Assembly (NCBI GenBank): GCA_902806565.1 | Contig: CADCXA010000030.1 | Location: 1,054,001 to 1,118,000, forward strand | Origin: Hypoxylon rubiginosum | Lineage: Eukaryota > Ascomycota > Sordariomycetes > Xylariales > Hypoxylaceae | Length of the DNA stretch: 64,000 nt | Reading direction: 5' to 3' | In this document: in pieces, positions 1 to 11,649 of the stretch | Layout: every line of letters starts with the position of its first letter | Position numbering within the stretch: position 1 is the first letter of the stretch | Program-made: the position numbers and the translations under genes | The notes under the pieces: model-generated | Databases searched by the model: none | What the model was told of the DNA's origin: nothing | What the model saw: the letters and a program-made list of their open reading frames with translations, nothing else

Positions 1-3000
1 TGGAACATTTCCTTACCAGGGGGAGGCTCCCATTTGCTGCTGCACACTTCTGCACGCATCATCGCAGAGGGGTTTTCTTGACACGCTCAGCACGCTATCG
101 ACATTTGGAATCCATATCTTAAAAATAAAATAAAACATGAGCCGAATTCATCAGCCCCTCCCACATTACTCATTGCTTTTTTCTTTAGTCCCTTTTCGTA
201 TCTCTTAAAATTTTCTTCTTATTCTTCTCCTCACGTGAATGAGCTCCAATTGCTCCATTTAGGGCATTTCTTTCGATCTATTCTCGTGAACAGTCTCGTC
301 TTACGCACAACTGGGCAAACTGGCACAACTGGCGCAATCAGCCAAGCTCGCCCAGGTGACCCTCAGTTCATTTCTCTCTCGGCCTAAGCGCCTTGAGATC
401 CAAGAACCAAGATCCATTGGGACCCCTTTCGCCTCCGAGCCCGCAAGTGCCGCCCCCCTTGAAATCCCAAATGCCATACCCCTTAGGATGCGGTCAAGCG
501 ACCAATTTCTCAACAATTCGACGATCTTTCTACACGAGGGACCACCTCACGAGAATGGTCTCCGCGTGACAAGAGTTGCAGCTCGTACATCCTAACATCG
601 TGAGCAAGACGCGGGCTGTGCGGGTTACTCATCTGTATAATGTGGGCTTCCAAGGGCCACGTATGTAACTAATCTGTGTCTTGTACATAGTTTACGTCAA
701 CGATCTTTTTTTAATCGATCCTTCTATTCTTTGAGTCTCCCTGTCCTCTCCTCTCCCCGCCCCCATATGTGTCCCCCCGTTCTCCCTTTCCAAGCCTGCC
801 AACCTTGCCAACCTCCTTTTCTTCTTTTACTCCGTCTCCATAGAACTAGTTCCAGATCTCTCGTCCTCCCACCCAAACTGCCCAATTCTAGCTTATCAAT
901 GCGGTATTTTACCCTCCCCTGACATGGTAGGACCCCCGTAGATATGTCCCGATGCCCAATTACCAATCTCGTCAGGTTTTGGGAGGATTCATACCCGGCG
1001 CTCCGATCAGCCTCATGTCTAGGAAGGGTATCCCGAGCTCAGAGTTGTTTCCCATATCATGTGTCCTGCCGCTTGCAGCCAACCTAACACCGGCCAATTG
1101 TGGACTCCCTGGCATCGGGAGATCGACTGCCAAACTTCTATTCCGGTCTTGGATGTGGGGCCGCTCAGATACCGAGCCCCGGCCATTGCCCACCGCTTGT
1201 CGTCCTTTTAGCAAGCTTGGTTTCTTTAGAGGCGAACGGAGCAAACATTCCCTATTACGTAGATCCTCGCCTCCATGTAGCTTTTCGGACTTTGCTTGGG
1301 TATAATAATCCTCTTCGGGATATATATTGTGCATGCCCACTGTTTTTTTTTTAAAGCCCTTTCCTCCCTTTTTCATGGTGACTCCTGGTCCGAAGTAGTA
1401 CGGCTCACGAAAAAAAAGATTGCCGGGTAATTTAAATTCCAATGTGCTGTTTCAGAGTACGGGGCCAAGCTTGGAATGGCAGTGCCGTAAATGGCTCGTG
1501 CATTGTTGGTGGCGACCGAAGTCGTTTTCGGATCTGTTCTAAATGAGAGAGAAGAGAGAGTAGCGGTAGGGACAGAGGAACCAGCGGTTGCGGCCATATG
1601 CAAAACGTGGGATGGCACTTACACATCGTGCTTTTTTTTTTATCTTGAAAATTGGAGCTCCCGCGCAGGTTCTCAGGTTCTGGGCCATTCTGATACAGCG
1701 CAGGGTCGCATCGTGGCCGCAGTTGTGCGAGCCTCGGTGCAGAGGGCTTGTGGTCAGCTGCTTCGCCGTCCCACTTCACGATACCCGACGAAGGTTTCAG
1801 CGCGCAATTTTGGCAAGAGGGACGCCCACCGCTCACTCCCTTTTTTTTTCCTTTCAAATTATTGAGGTTCCGAGAATGATGGCTTGCATCGTGTCAATTT
1901 TCTAAGTCCGCGGAACCAACATTCCCAACACCCCTTGTCTCTCACTGGTACAATCACCTAGTACCAAGGTCGATTACATTCACGATGCTTCAGTTTTCGT
2001 CTTGGCAATGTCTTGTTGAACGCGTCGTTATTCTTTACACCATAGTGGACTCTATAGAGCTTCATTGCACGACATCTTATCAGCAGTAAACTAAAGACCA
2101 GAGCCAATCAAATTTCAAGACTCTTGTGTAACCCCTTGAGACTTAAGCAAAACATGACTGACTCTTCTACTTTGAACACAAAGTGTACCTAGGTAGACTG
2201 TCACCCGGTTCGCAATTCAGATGAAATAAACTTGTTGATTATATTATAATACTGACTTAATATCATCCAGCTGTTTCTGCGGTCGGGTAGCTTGCTTGCT
2301 CTTGTTAATCAATCCCTTTTCTAGCCTATCGCTCGTTTCCCATGAACCAATGGGACTATGCAGTTATTGTCTCAGGAACCCTTCAATAATAATGGAGTCG
2401 GGAAGCCCAGAATAGATATTAATGACCCTGTATCTACCTCATTAATAAGCTCGGTCTTATCACTGTCGTGAGACACAGACAACAAATAAGATCTGATAAG
2501 TGACGAGTCATAATTAGGCTATCTATATGTAGGGTACTAAGTGCGAAGTCGGAATTAACTTAAAATAAGGTACCGTCGCAGTGCAATCCATGGGTGTCAC
2601 AGGGTGTCTGCTAAGCATTGGAGGAGGTGGTTATCAATTCATCGTGAGTTTCTTTTTGGCATCCCTCGGCCATTCCAAACTCGATGCTGCCGGGTGGGTC
2701 GTTCAGAAGCTTGAGATTACTACCTGAATCCCACATCGGAGAAAGGGAGTGACAGGAAGATACTTCTGATTTAATTACCTTGCTTATGGTAAAAGCTCCG
2801 ATATGTTATATACCAAAGATAGGGATTCAAGGTACTCTATAGAGAACCTTTCTTCTTAGCTTTTGGTTAGGTCTCTGAAAATTAGCGATGTTTCTAAGTG
2901 TAACAAAACCTCATGTTTAGTTGCTGACAAATGTCCATTCGGCACGCGGGCACTACCTAAGAAGTTGCAACCAAAAAATTGACTAAGTATAATACATACT

Positions 3001-3853
3001 TATAACTGAAGCTTCGGTTCTTACGCTAGATAGCTCCCTGAACGTCTCTCTACATGATTGTTAACTGTCAACATTGACTACATCGTGACACAAGATTAGG
3101 GGACACCTCGATTTTAACATCATAGTACACTATCACTTGATAGGAGGTATGAGGCTTATTACTGCTCTAGTATCTACCTAGGTACATATACGTCAATGTA
3201 ACAACCACAACCTTGAGGTTCTGGCGAGTACGGTAATCAGTTGCAAGCCGACACTCGCGTAGCTAAAAGCTGCCTTTTGAGAACTTGAGTGTGCTGAGAT
3301 GCGCAACACACTCAACTTGTCATGATGCATGGTTCAGCTGGGTAATTGACTGGAAATGATTATCTTCAAAACCAGTAAGCATTTTGTAATACGAGAAGCA
3401 AGGTATTCAATTCTATCTATCAATCAATCAAAATATGAGTGTTATAGACTATCCACTAGCCTTATTGATACGTGACGAACGCAAAAGAAACGACTATCAT
3501 CCAAAACCTAACATCGGAATATAGGTCCGACACGGGCCAGCTTCCTCCCAAACTGCTTCTCGACATCTTGAGAAACCACGGCACATCGGATAATCCTAGA
3601 TGGCGGGGACCGAATATGAAAAAAAGGGGCTAATCCTAGATTCTAGTTCTACGACTTGGAAGAACGCAAGGGCTTAAGGGAAAAAAAAAAAAAGGAGACG
3701 AGCCACTACTGAAAAAGCCCGGTGGTGACAACAACGTAGCAGAAGCACGGCGCTCAAGCAGCGATTGGCAATTTAATTCTCACAACCGGCATTGACATCT
3801 GCCGGAGGTGTCCATGCCCGACGAGCCGCACTACTACTACCACCCCTGATTTA
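1..3853. other. Gene-free 5' region
   Basis: No coding region can be supported here. The open frames between about 300 and 1900 lie on both strands, are short, overlap one another and show no domain, no consistent splice structure and no low-complexity pattern typical of real proteins. From about 1900 to 3700 the sequence is AT-leaning and full of stops in all frames. It contains two copies of the palindrome TACCTAGGTA (2186-2195, 3175-3184) and short homopolymer runs, including an A-run near 3681-3694. It may include promoter DNA of a gene to the left and the 3' flank of the metal transporter gene. Confidence 0.6.
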
Positions 3854-5960
3854 CTAGGTCCCGAGGCCTAGCAGGACCAGGTTCGCCACGTTCATGACGA
3901 CGAGGATGAGCCAGATGACGCCGGCCAGGACCGAGATGTACCAAGGATTCGCCATGCGGACCGGGCTGCCCCCGCTCGGCACGCCGAGCTCCCCGTCGCC
4001 ACCGCTGCCGCTGTTGAGGGCGAGGGCAACGCCGTTGAGGACGAAGGCGTCCTTGCCCTCGGTCTTGTAGGTGGCGCGCCCCGGCTGGGCCGTCATGTAC
4101 TTGTCGAAGCACGTGAACCAGATGAGGGGCGCGGTGACGAAGGGCAGGACGACGGAGAGGGCGACCTGGGAGCCGTTGAGCGCGGCGTTGAGCTTGTCGC
4201 GGCCGGCGGCGCCCGCGATGATGATGCTGGGCGTGATGGAGATGGAGCGCGTGACGAGGCGGCGCAGCCACGGCTGGATGCGCCACCGGAGCGCGCCCTC
4301 GCAGATCATCTGCCCCGAGATCGTGCACACGATGCCGGCCGAGACGCCGGAGAAGAGGAGGGCGAGCGCGAAGATGGTGCCGGCCGCGGGGCTGATGCTG
4401 GCCGAGAGCAGGTCGTGGATGCCGAAGATGTCGGCCTCGAGCGCGTCCGGGTTCTGGTAGAGGCTCGCCCCGGCGACGATGAGGATGGCGCTGTTGACGA
4501 AGAGCGCGAACGTGAAGAGCGACAGCGCCACCTCGGCGTACGAGTACTTGAGCGAGTGCCGGACGGCCGAGAGGCTCGGCACGTAGTGCACCTTCTCGCC
4601 CTCCTTGCCGTCCCGGGTGCTGCTGGTCGCGGACGCGGGCTCGAGCGGGAGCAGGCCGCTCTTCTCGTCGAAGTCCCTGAGGCGGCTCTGCACTATGCCG
4701 GATCCCAGGTATAGTGAATGAGGCATTACCTAAAACTATAGTATCAGCAATCGTGTCTGCGAATGAGACTGAGAAGCTAAGGAATGTCCGACACATGGGA
4801 GATAGACAGCACATGAGTGTAGAAGTAAATAGCAATTAAACATACCGTAGCACCCAGGATACCGCAAGCCTGGAACAAACCGGAAGACTGGGCAATAGAG
4901 TCGTTTGGGACGTAACCCAGGAAGACCTCCCCGACAGTCGTGTCTTCTATAAGTGAGAGTTGAATACAGAAGCAGACGACGACGGCCATGACGAGGAGCA
5001 TGACAAAGAGCTCGAACATGCGGAGTCCCCTCATCGAGCCGTCCGGCTTGTAGAAGAAGAGAATAACCATTACGTCTAAGATCGATATAGCGCAGCCGGC
5101 CACGAGGGGCAGCTTAGGGATGAGAAGGTTCAATCCGATAGCCGTACCGATGACCTGTCCTTCAATTAGCTACCGTGCACCACAATTTTGTTTCGTTCTG
5201 GAGGCTATGCTTCCTTACCTCAGCTATGTCCGTCGCGATGATGGCCGCTTCGGCCAAGAAATACAAAAAGTAATTAAGCCACCTGGGCAGATAGGCCCGG
5301 CACGCCTCGGCCAGGTTGAGCCCCGTGACGGTCCCCAGCTTGATGGAGAGGCATTGCAGGAAGATGGCAAACAGGTTGCTCATCAAGATGATAAAAAGCA
5401 GTCGGAACTGGTTCTCAGCGCCGGCGCTGATGTCGGTAGAGTAGTTACCGGGATCAACTACGCGGGGGGTGGGTTTATAAGTCAGTAAGGTTGAGGCTGA
5501 AAAAAATGTTATCATTCTATGAATAAGGAGGACACGTACTATACGCCACCGCGACGAGAAAGCCGGGGCCGACGAACTTGCCAAAGGTAAAAAGTGTATG
5601 TTTGATCTCCTGTAAGGGGGACTTCTTCCGGCGAGGCGCAATGGAGTCATTGCCGGGTGCCGTGTTGCTGAAGCCCCCGTCGACGTGGAAGGTTGCCCTT
5701 CCGGGGATCTGGCCAATAGGAACGGCCAGATTTTGCGCCGCGGCGCCACCATCAGGGTCCTCGTCGAGGGAGGGCGGGACGTCCTCGGCAACGGGCTGTC
5801 CCGAGTTATCCGTACTCCTCGAGGCCCTGCCTCTCTGCTCTCTGGCATTCGCGATGCCGTTGAGGTCTTGGTTGGTGACGAGGTCGTTCGAGAAGGCGTT
5901 GGGGCTCTGGTTGAGCCCTTCGCCTTCGTACGGCTCGTCGGTCCGCGAGGTTTGGTTCAT
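3854..5960 (-). CDS. NRAMP-family divalent metal (Mn/Fe) transporter
   Basis: Four exons join in phase: 5540-5960, 5219-5457, 4856-5154 region ending at 4846, and 3854-4729, giving 614 aa. The start is the first in-frame ATG. A hydrophilic N-terminus of about 130 residues precedes the core. Joining exons 1 and 2 rebuilds AYIDPGN (about residues 139-145), the metal-binding TM1 signature of NRAMP proteins. Exon 4 begins VMPHSLYLGS (about 324-333), the TM6 signature. Between them lie IIATDIAEVIGTAIGLN and several long hydrophobic helices, giving roughly 11 membrane segments. Family members (yeast Smf1-3) import or redistribute Mn2+, Fe2+ and other divalent cations by proton symport at the plasma membrane, endosome or vacuole; which paralogue this is cannot be read from sequence. 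The last exon is much more GC-rich than the others. Introns are 81, 64 and 116 nt. Confidence 0.93.
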
Positions 5961-7194
5961 GGTCGAACCGGCCCAGAGAAAAAAAAAAGGGGGACCCTCC
6001 AAAGAAGTTTTTCTCTCCCTCTTCCCTTTTTTTGTGTACTCGAGCAACGCTTCTTATAAAAAAGGGTGTTCTTACAAAAAATAGAGAAAAAAAGACAAAG
6101 AGTCACAATATGTTTGGCGTTGAGCCCGGTTGATATGCGTACATGGATGGGTTAGGAACGGTTGCCGGAAGAGAAGCGAAAAGGGCATGTGGACGACAGG
6201 TTCTATAAGAATTGATTCGTCGACGATTCAATTCGCTTGCCCGTTTGATCTGAGCAGTCTCGCAGCGCCGTCAGGGGGGCTCCACCGCGTACCCTACCCC
6301 GGAATTTAGCGTATGAAGTACGTGTGAGTACTTCACTAATCCCTTGATGGTGGTAGGGTGGGCTCATACTCACATACACTTGCAGCTGTTACCCTTTTAG
6401 CCCTTGTCTTGGTCCGATGCATCATCGACTGAATCACGAATTCTCCCGTATGACGGTGTGAATCCGGCACGGGTTATCCGAGACGATACCGGGACTATTG
6501 TGACCCCCTCGGTAGATTCTATTCTATGTACGAAGCACTAAAGAAGAATCGATATAGATCGATGAATGTTTAACTACCTAACCTGACCTACTAGAGATAG
6601 GCTAATTCGAATCTACTTAATATGTTTGCCTCTTTGTCAGTACATCAAGAATATGTATTTCTATCCCACGTTTTATTCGATGGGAATAGAAAGAAAATGC
6701 ACGTGGGATAAGTTCTTAGTATCTTGGCGTAAGGTCGATGTATCGTAAAAAAAGAAATTGTCGGGAAACTAATAGGGTACATGACTCGATATGCTATGTA
6801 GTAAGGAGGGCTGGTTGAAGTTCACAAAATGTATATTAAAGCATACTGATGCTTCAATGCTGTCGCGGAGTCTGTCTAACTGCTTCTACCCAGAACACCC
6901 GTCCCAAATTGTTCACCACAATTCTTGTCAGCTTGTATATAAAATCTAGTAGCAAATGCTCCCCTGATTGACTCCAAAGCACCATATGGGTCATGCAAAC
7001 GCCTCTCTCATGTAGTTGAATACACCGCCATCACTCTCACACTCTCTCACCCCCATCCGTTTGTGTGTGCAGAGCTACCCCGAAATGTCTTCAGGCACGC
7101 CCTTTAGTCCGCCCGCCAGCCCGGTTTCGGGCGGGTCTCGGCAAATCTCGGGATCGATATGCATCCCCGAATGCTTAGCCGGACCAGTCCCTCA
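5961..7194. other. Intergenic region
   Basis: Lies between the NRAMP start and the OPI3 stop. The first 130 bases upstream of the NRAMP ATG are rich in A/T homopolymer runs, as in fungal 5' leaders. No coding frame, RNA gene or repeat of note was seen. Confidence 0.55.
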
Positions 7195-8052
7195 TTATTG
7201 CGACTTCTTGCCGGCCTTCTTCGCAGCAGCACGCTCTCTTTCCCTCTTCGCATAGATTCCGGCCGTGAATGGGTTTTCGTACTTGAGAGCGATCTGGTAC
7301 ACGACGAAGACCCAGGCGGTCAGCAGAATGCCCGCCGGCTTACCATACAATAGCGCTGTGCCCAGGAAACTGCACGTGGAACCGTTATACATGGGCGCAT
7401 CCGTGATGTTGAACGGGAAGCCCGTTACAATGTCATCCATCAATATTCCGAAGTAGTCCCCCAGGAACGTGCCCGTGATGCCCAGCATCCAAGTCGAAGA
7501 GACTACTAGAATGTTGCCGACGGCGATTAGGGCGTACGCTAGATATTTGACTTCATCTAGCTCGAGCAACGGATAAGACGGCTGGTGGCGGAGGGCACGT
7601 TCGTAGAAGAAGTCGCGCACGAGGCCGAGAGAGAAGATTGTGAGGGCTAATGCATAGCATGCGGTTTGCGAGCGTCCGCCGAATAGCTTGGTGAGTATCC
7701 TGTTGTGGTATTCTATCGGAACTGTTAGAGTTACGAAGCTCCGGAACATGCCAAAGCTACGAGTCGGGCGTGAGGCTAATGCTTAGGACTTGGATTGACC
7801 GACCTTGTCGAGCTACAATGCTGCAGCTACTGTTAGCATCCGCATCCTATATAGATGGCCTGTACGATGTAAAAGGAGCGCAAGACATGTTACCTACTTC
7901 CAGAATAAAGGGTTAAAAGCAATGGCACACGCGGACACTACTGGTATTAGTATATACGAGGTTTGCGACAGTTACCTTAGCTTCGACATACTAAACAGGC
8001 TTTTCTGGTTCAGATCGACCAGCTTGGTCGTGGGAGCTTCAAATGGCGCCAT
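7195..8052 (-). CDS. OPI3: Phospholipid methyltransferase Opi3 (PEMT class)
   Basis: Four exons: 7992-8052, 7898-7940, 7804-7820 (17 nt) and 7195-7712, giving 212 aa, close to yeast Opi3 (about 206 aa). The protein starts MAPFEAPTTKLVDLNQKSLF and passes through IVSACAIAFNPLFWNIVARQEYHN, which matches the Opi3 core only if the microexon is included. Later segments contain the multi-helix PEMT domain, with GITGTFLGDYFGILMDD and a Lys/Arg-rich C-terminus ending in KKAGKKSQ. Opi3 carries out the last two S-adenosylmethionine-dependent methylations from phosphatidylethanolamine to phosphatidylcholine in the ER membrane. Branch sites TACTAAT, TGCTAACAG and CTCTAAC precede the three acceptors. The last intron has two candidate acceptors 9 nt apart; the distal one (GATAG) is preferred because the first lies only 3 nt from the branch A. 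Confidence 0.9.
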
Positions 8053-8820
8053 AGCTTGACCTTGTGCTTGTTGATGCTTGTATTGCTATGCAACAAGGTA
8101 TTCGTAATGCGTAGGTGGTGATGATGTCGGTTTAGAAATAGAGGTGTTTATTTTGGTTTGAGCAAGACGTGGCCTACCGAGAGCTTTTGTTGGCTTTGCG
8201 GGTTAGAGCTAAAGAGCTAAAGAGCCAAGAATTTTATAATTTTTTAAAAAAGTGCATCGTTCCCGTGAGACATTCAAATGCTATCATCCCGCAGCTTTGG
8301 AACCTTGGAACTTTTCAGGGGTTCCCTTCCACGGACTAGAGCCCCTCCCGACAAGTCCTTTTCCCCATACCGCGGGGAACACGTGCATTAGGTATGATAT
8401 GTGGCTGGAATTTTAGCCTCTCTGCCTCTCTACCTCTCGAGGACAACTTATCGTCAACGTGTTGCCGCTGATCCCATGATCCCATGATCCCTCCTCAATG
8501 CCCAATGCCCAATGAGGAATTCTGCTATTGTATTATAGCAGCCAGCCAGCCAGCCCTAAATCTACTAACTATGTAGTTGCGCCCCATATCCGATTCCTAT
8601 CCGAGTTCCAAGTTGTACTCGAAGCAATGCCAGCCCTTATATACATGCAGGACCTGAGAGATCGCTTGCAAAGGACTAACCTAACTTGAGCTAAGTACAT
8701 ACACTCTTGGAATTCGACTGTGACTTAGCCTTGACCAGATTTGATCCCCGGGTATCCGACAGCTGAGCAGCATCATACAAAAAAAAAAGATAAAAGATAT
8801 ACCACGCCAAAGACCTATCG
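8053..8820. other. Intergenic region with short tandem repeats
   Basis: Region between OPI3 and RXT2. It carries three tandem copies of GATCCCAT starting near 8470, then repeated CAATGCC units, and a CAGC/CCAG run near 8540-8555. No gene was seen. Confidence 0.5.
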
Positions 8821-10502
8821 TTATCTACGCGTTCTCGTTTTCTTCGTCGTTTGTGTCGTGTCTTCTTCCTCTTCGTCCTGGCCTTTCTTCAGATCTTCTT
8901 CCAATCCCCATTCTTCCTTGTCGTACCAGTCCTCCCCATCCGACATGTCACGATTAGGTCCCACGTGTGCTTCGTACTTGCTCCACTGTTGAACCGTCTT
9001 CCGTAGTCTGTCCGCTCGGAGGAGTCCCAGATACAGCCGTTTGGCTCCTCGACATACTTCTTCTTGCTTTTGCACATATAATTGCAAGAGTCGTCGCATA
9101 TCCTCTGCTTCCGCCTCTGGAATCCCCTGGTCCCGGTCAGGATGTGCAGCCCGTGGTGGCAAAAAGAGAGGGTGAATGGGAAGGTCATCCGTGAATTCCG
9201 ACATGACCGATCCCGCTCGGCTACCCTCATGTTCAACCTCTCCGTTGGTTTGGTGATTGTGTTGGGTTGCCTTACTGTCGGCTTCTCCTTGCCCAGCAGT
9301 CGCCGCAATACTATTATTCGTCGCAGCAGCGTACGGTTCTTTTGTCCCGTTGCTGGTGCTAGCAACTGCACTCTGCTGAATTTCCATAGCATCTGCCCTC
9401 CCGTCCTTCTCCTTTGGCTTTTTAGGCTCGCTGTCTTGTTCATTATCCTTGGCATCTTGTTTCTGTTTCGCGGTAGCAGCTTTCCCGCTCTGCGTTACCG
9501 ACTCCGGCGCAAGTGAACCTGAACCTGCTAGAGGCTCGGCGTCAACCATCGGGGTATCGATACTGCCGCGCCTTTTCCCATTAACCGTCCCATTCTCATG
9601 AGCGTTTGCAGGAACTTTATCTTTCGCCGCGATCCCTCCGTTCTTTCTGCTCCTTGTCTGGGCATCCTCTAACAACAGCGTATTGCCATCTGACTTCACA
9701 GACCCTTGCGCCTGGCTGTTGGAGTCCACGTAATCGTCATGAAAAAGCTCAACGTCGTTGGGCCCAAGCATAACTTCGCAGGGCACCCAAGTGTGGTCAC
9801 CGACAAGCCGTGTCAGGAGGTGCTTGACATTCCAAAGCGCCTCATTCTCCTTGTGCATTATACTGCAGCTTTGCTTCGCTAATTCTGTTAGGGTTTTCGA
9901 GCTGTACGGCCGTGATAAGGTAGGATGTGAGGAAAGATCGGTAACAGCGGTAAGAGGGGCAAGTATATCTGGGTGGCTAAGCGTTAGTAGTCTTGGGAGA
10001 CGATTCGAGTTGGAGAGGAAGACGAACTTTCGAGGCGCACTTTGGCGTACGGGTTAAACTCGGCCGCAGATTCGGCGACATTTTGGGCGTAGTCTTCGTC
10101 ATCGTCGCTATCGATTTCGTAACCCTCATCGTCGACAAGCGCTGGGTTTCGACTAATAATTGCCCGCTGGAAGCCGGCGTGATCCACGACCTAAAATGTG
10201 ATGGTCAGGTGGGATTCTCTGGCTGATTGTCCAAGTTGCCGTGGCACACTCACCTCCTTGTATACTTCCGGTCCAGAAGGCGGTGCTAACTGTCCTTCGT
10301 GGATGAACCTGGCTCTTCTCTGCAACTTATGCCCGCGATTGCCGTGGTAGTAGACTTCGGAATCGGAATCAGACTCTACAAAGGCAACGGGTCAGTAAGC
10401 GGACAAAAGTGTTGTGTGGAATAATTTACCATATGCCTTTCGCTTGCGCGCCTTCTTCATAGCCGCAATTGTTTCGGCGAAAAGGACCTGCTGAGAGGCC
10501 AT
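8821..10502 (-). CDS. RXT2: Rxt2-like subunit of the Rpd3L histone deacetylase complex
   Basis: Four exons: 10430-10502, 10254-10375, 10028-10190 and 8821-9968, total 501 aa. The N-terminus (MASQQVLFAETIAAMKKARK, then SDSDSE, GNRGHKLQRRARFIHEGQLAPP) is the typical Rxt2 start. Splicing exon 3 to 4 rebuilds RLENILAPLTAVTDL, followed by SKTLTELAKQS and LLTRLVGDHTWVPCE, all within the Rxt2 N-terminal domain. The middle is disordered (Asn, Lys, Glu, Ser rich), and the C-terminus carries a short conserved helical stretch (about residues 390-450) before an acidic and basic tail. Rxt2 is a non-catalytic component of the large Rpd3 deacetylase complex acting in nuclear gene repression. Intron 3 has a textbook CTAAC branch site. 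The gene is divergent from TRAPPC11, about 1.15 kb apart. Confidence 0.82.
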
Positions 10503-11649
10503 GGCGGTATTCTACCTCCGTGGTTGGTGGTAAGGTAGAGTTGGATATATTTTCAATACGATCGGTCGCCCGCTTTTGTAGCTGGAACGAATGTATGTTC
10601 TATTCGAAGTAACGAGCGTAGCTAGAGGGTATTCGCGTCAATCTACAGTTTACTGTAACGTCGAATCGATTAGGGCTGGTGTCTCTATCGGTCGCTGGAT
10701 CGGAATGGGAATGACGAGATGGGCGGACGGAGTCGGCTAGGCTTTAGAATACCTGAACGGCCGAATAGAACAAGCTATGGGAGCTATAGAAAGGCGCGAA
10801 TAGGTTGGAATATCTAATGGTCAACGGCTTAAAGTGATTTGAGGGTTAAAACTCGAGAGCGACGAAGGGGCGCTTTGGGAATGAGCGGGAGAATACTTTC
10901 GTAAGGGCACGAGAAGAAGAGCTGGGAACGAACAAGGCTGCTGCCCGCAGTTCGCGCGCATGGGTCCAAGGTCCCAAGGTCCCTGTCCCAATTAAGACAC
11001 TTACATGTACATACACGTTAGACGCACAGACAACAGCAACAGGCACATGGGTACCGGTATTGTTACGCCATCCCACAAATTAGCCGATATCATCTTGTAC
11101 GATAACAGATAAAGGTTATTAATAAGCTAAGAAGACCGGCGCAAACCGTCACCGTGCCTCCGACACACAGGCCCTGAAGCTTTAGTTGGGGTAAGGCTGT
11201 GACTAGAGGGGTGAGGTCACTGAAGTTACGAAGCCAAAAAGCTAAGAAACTAATAAAAGTCACTGCATAAAGTGACCTAAGAAGAGGTGAGCAGAAATGA
11301 TGCGATTGCAAACACTGCAGCGGCTTTCTTCGTATATACCATAATCGGCCACAATATCGTCTCACATATTTGAACCGCTCAGGTCTCTTAGCCCTATGTT
11401 AAAACATTGCTAGCAGATAGAGAGCAGGGCCTCCAGGTTTGTGAGCAATTCGAACATGGCTTGAATATTGGTCCAATATGGCATATAAACTGATCGCAGG
11501 TTATAGAGCGATAAGTTGGGCGGTTTCGGTCTATTCGCCCGGCCTAGACTGACCGCACTCTGGCATGACGATTCTCGACTTATGGTCTATCTATCTACTC
11601 GTACGAACCACTCCTCCAATGACTTCCGATCTCCCACTACAATAGACAA
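10503..11649. other. Divergent promoter region RXT2 / TRAPPC11
   Basis: About 1.15 kb separates the two divergent starts. Small frames at 10846-11076 and 11090-11365 on the minus strand show no recognisable features. No TATA element, repeat or RNA gene could be assigned with confidence. Confidence 0.5.

Noticed and set aside
972..1442. 156-aa minus-strand frame
   Set aside because: No domain, no splice partner and overlapping frames on the other strand of equal quality.
3837..4835. 332-aa minus-strand frame overlapping the NRAMP gene
   Set aside because: Arg/His-rich shadow of the GC-rich last exon of the transporter.
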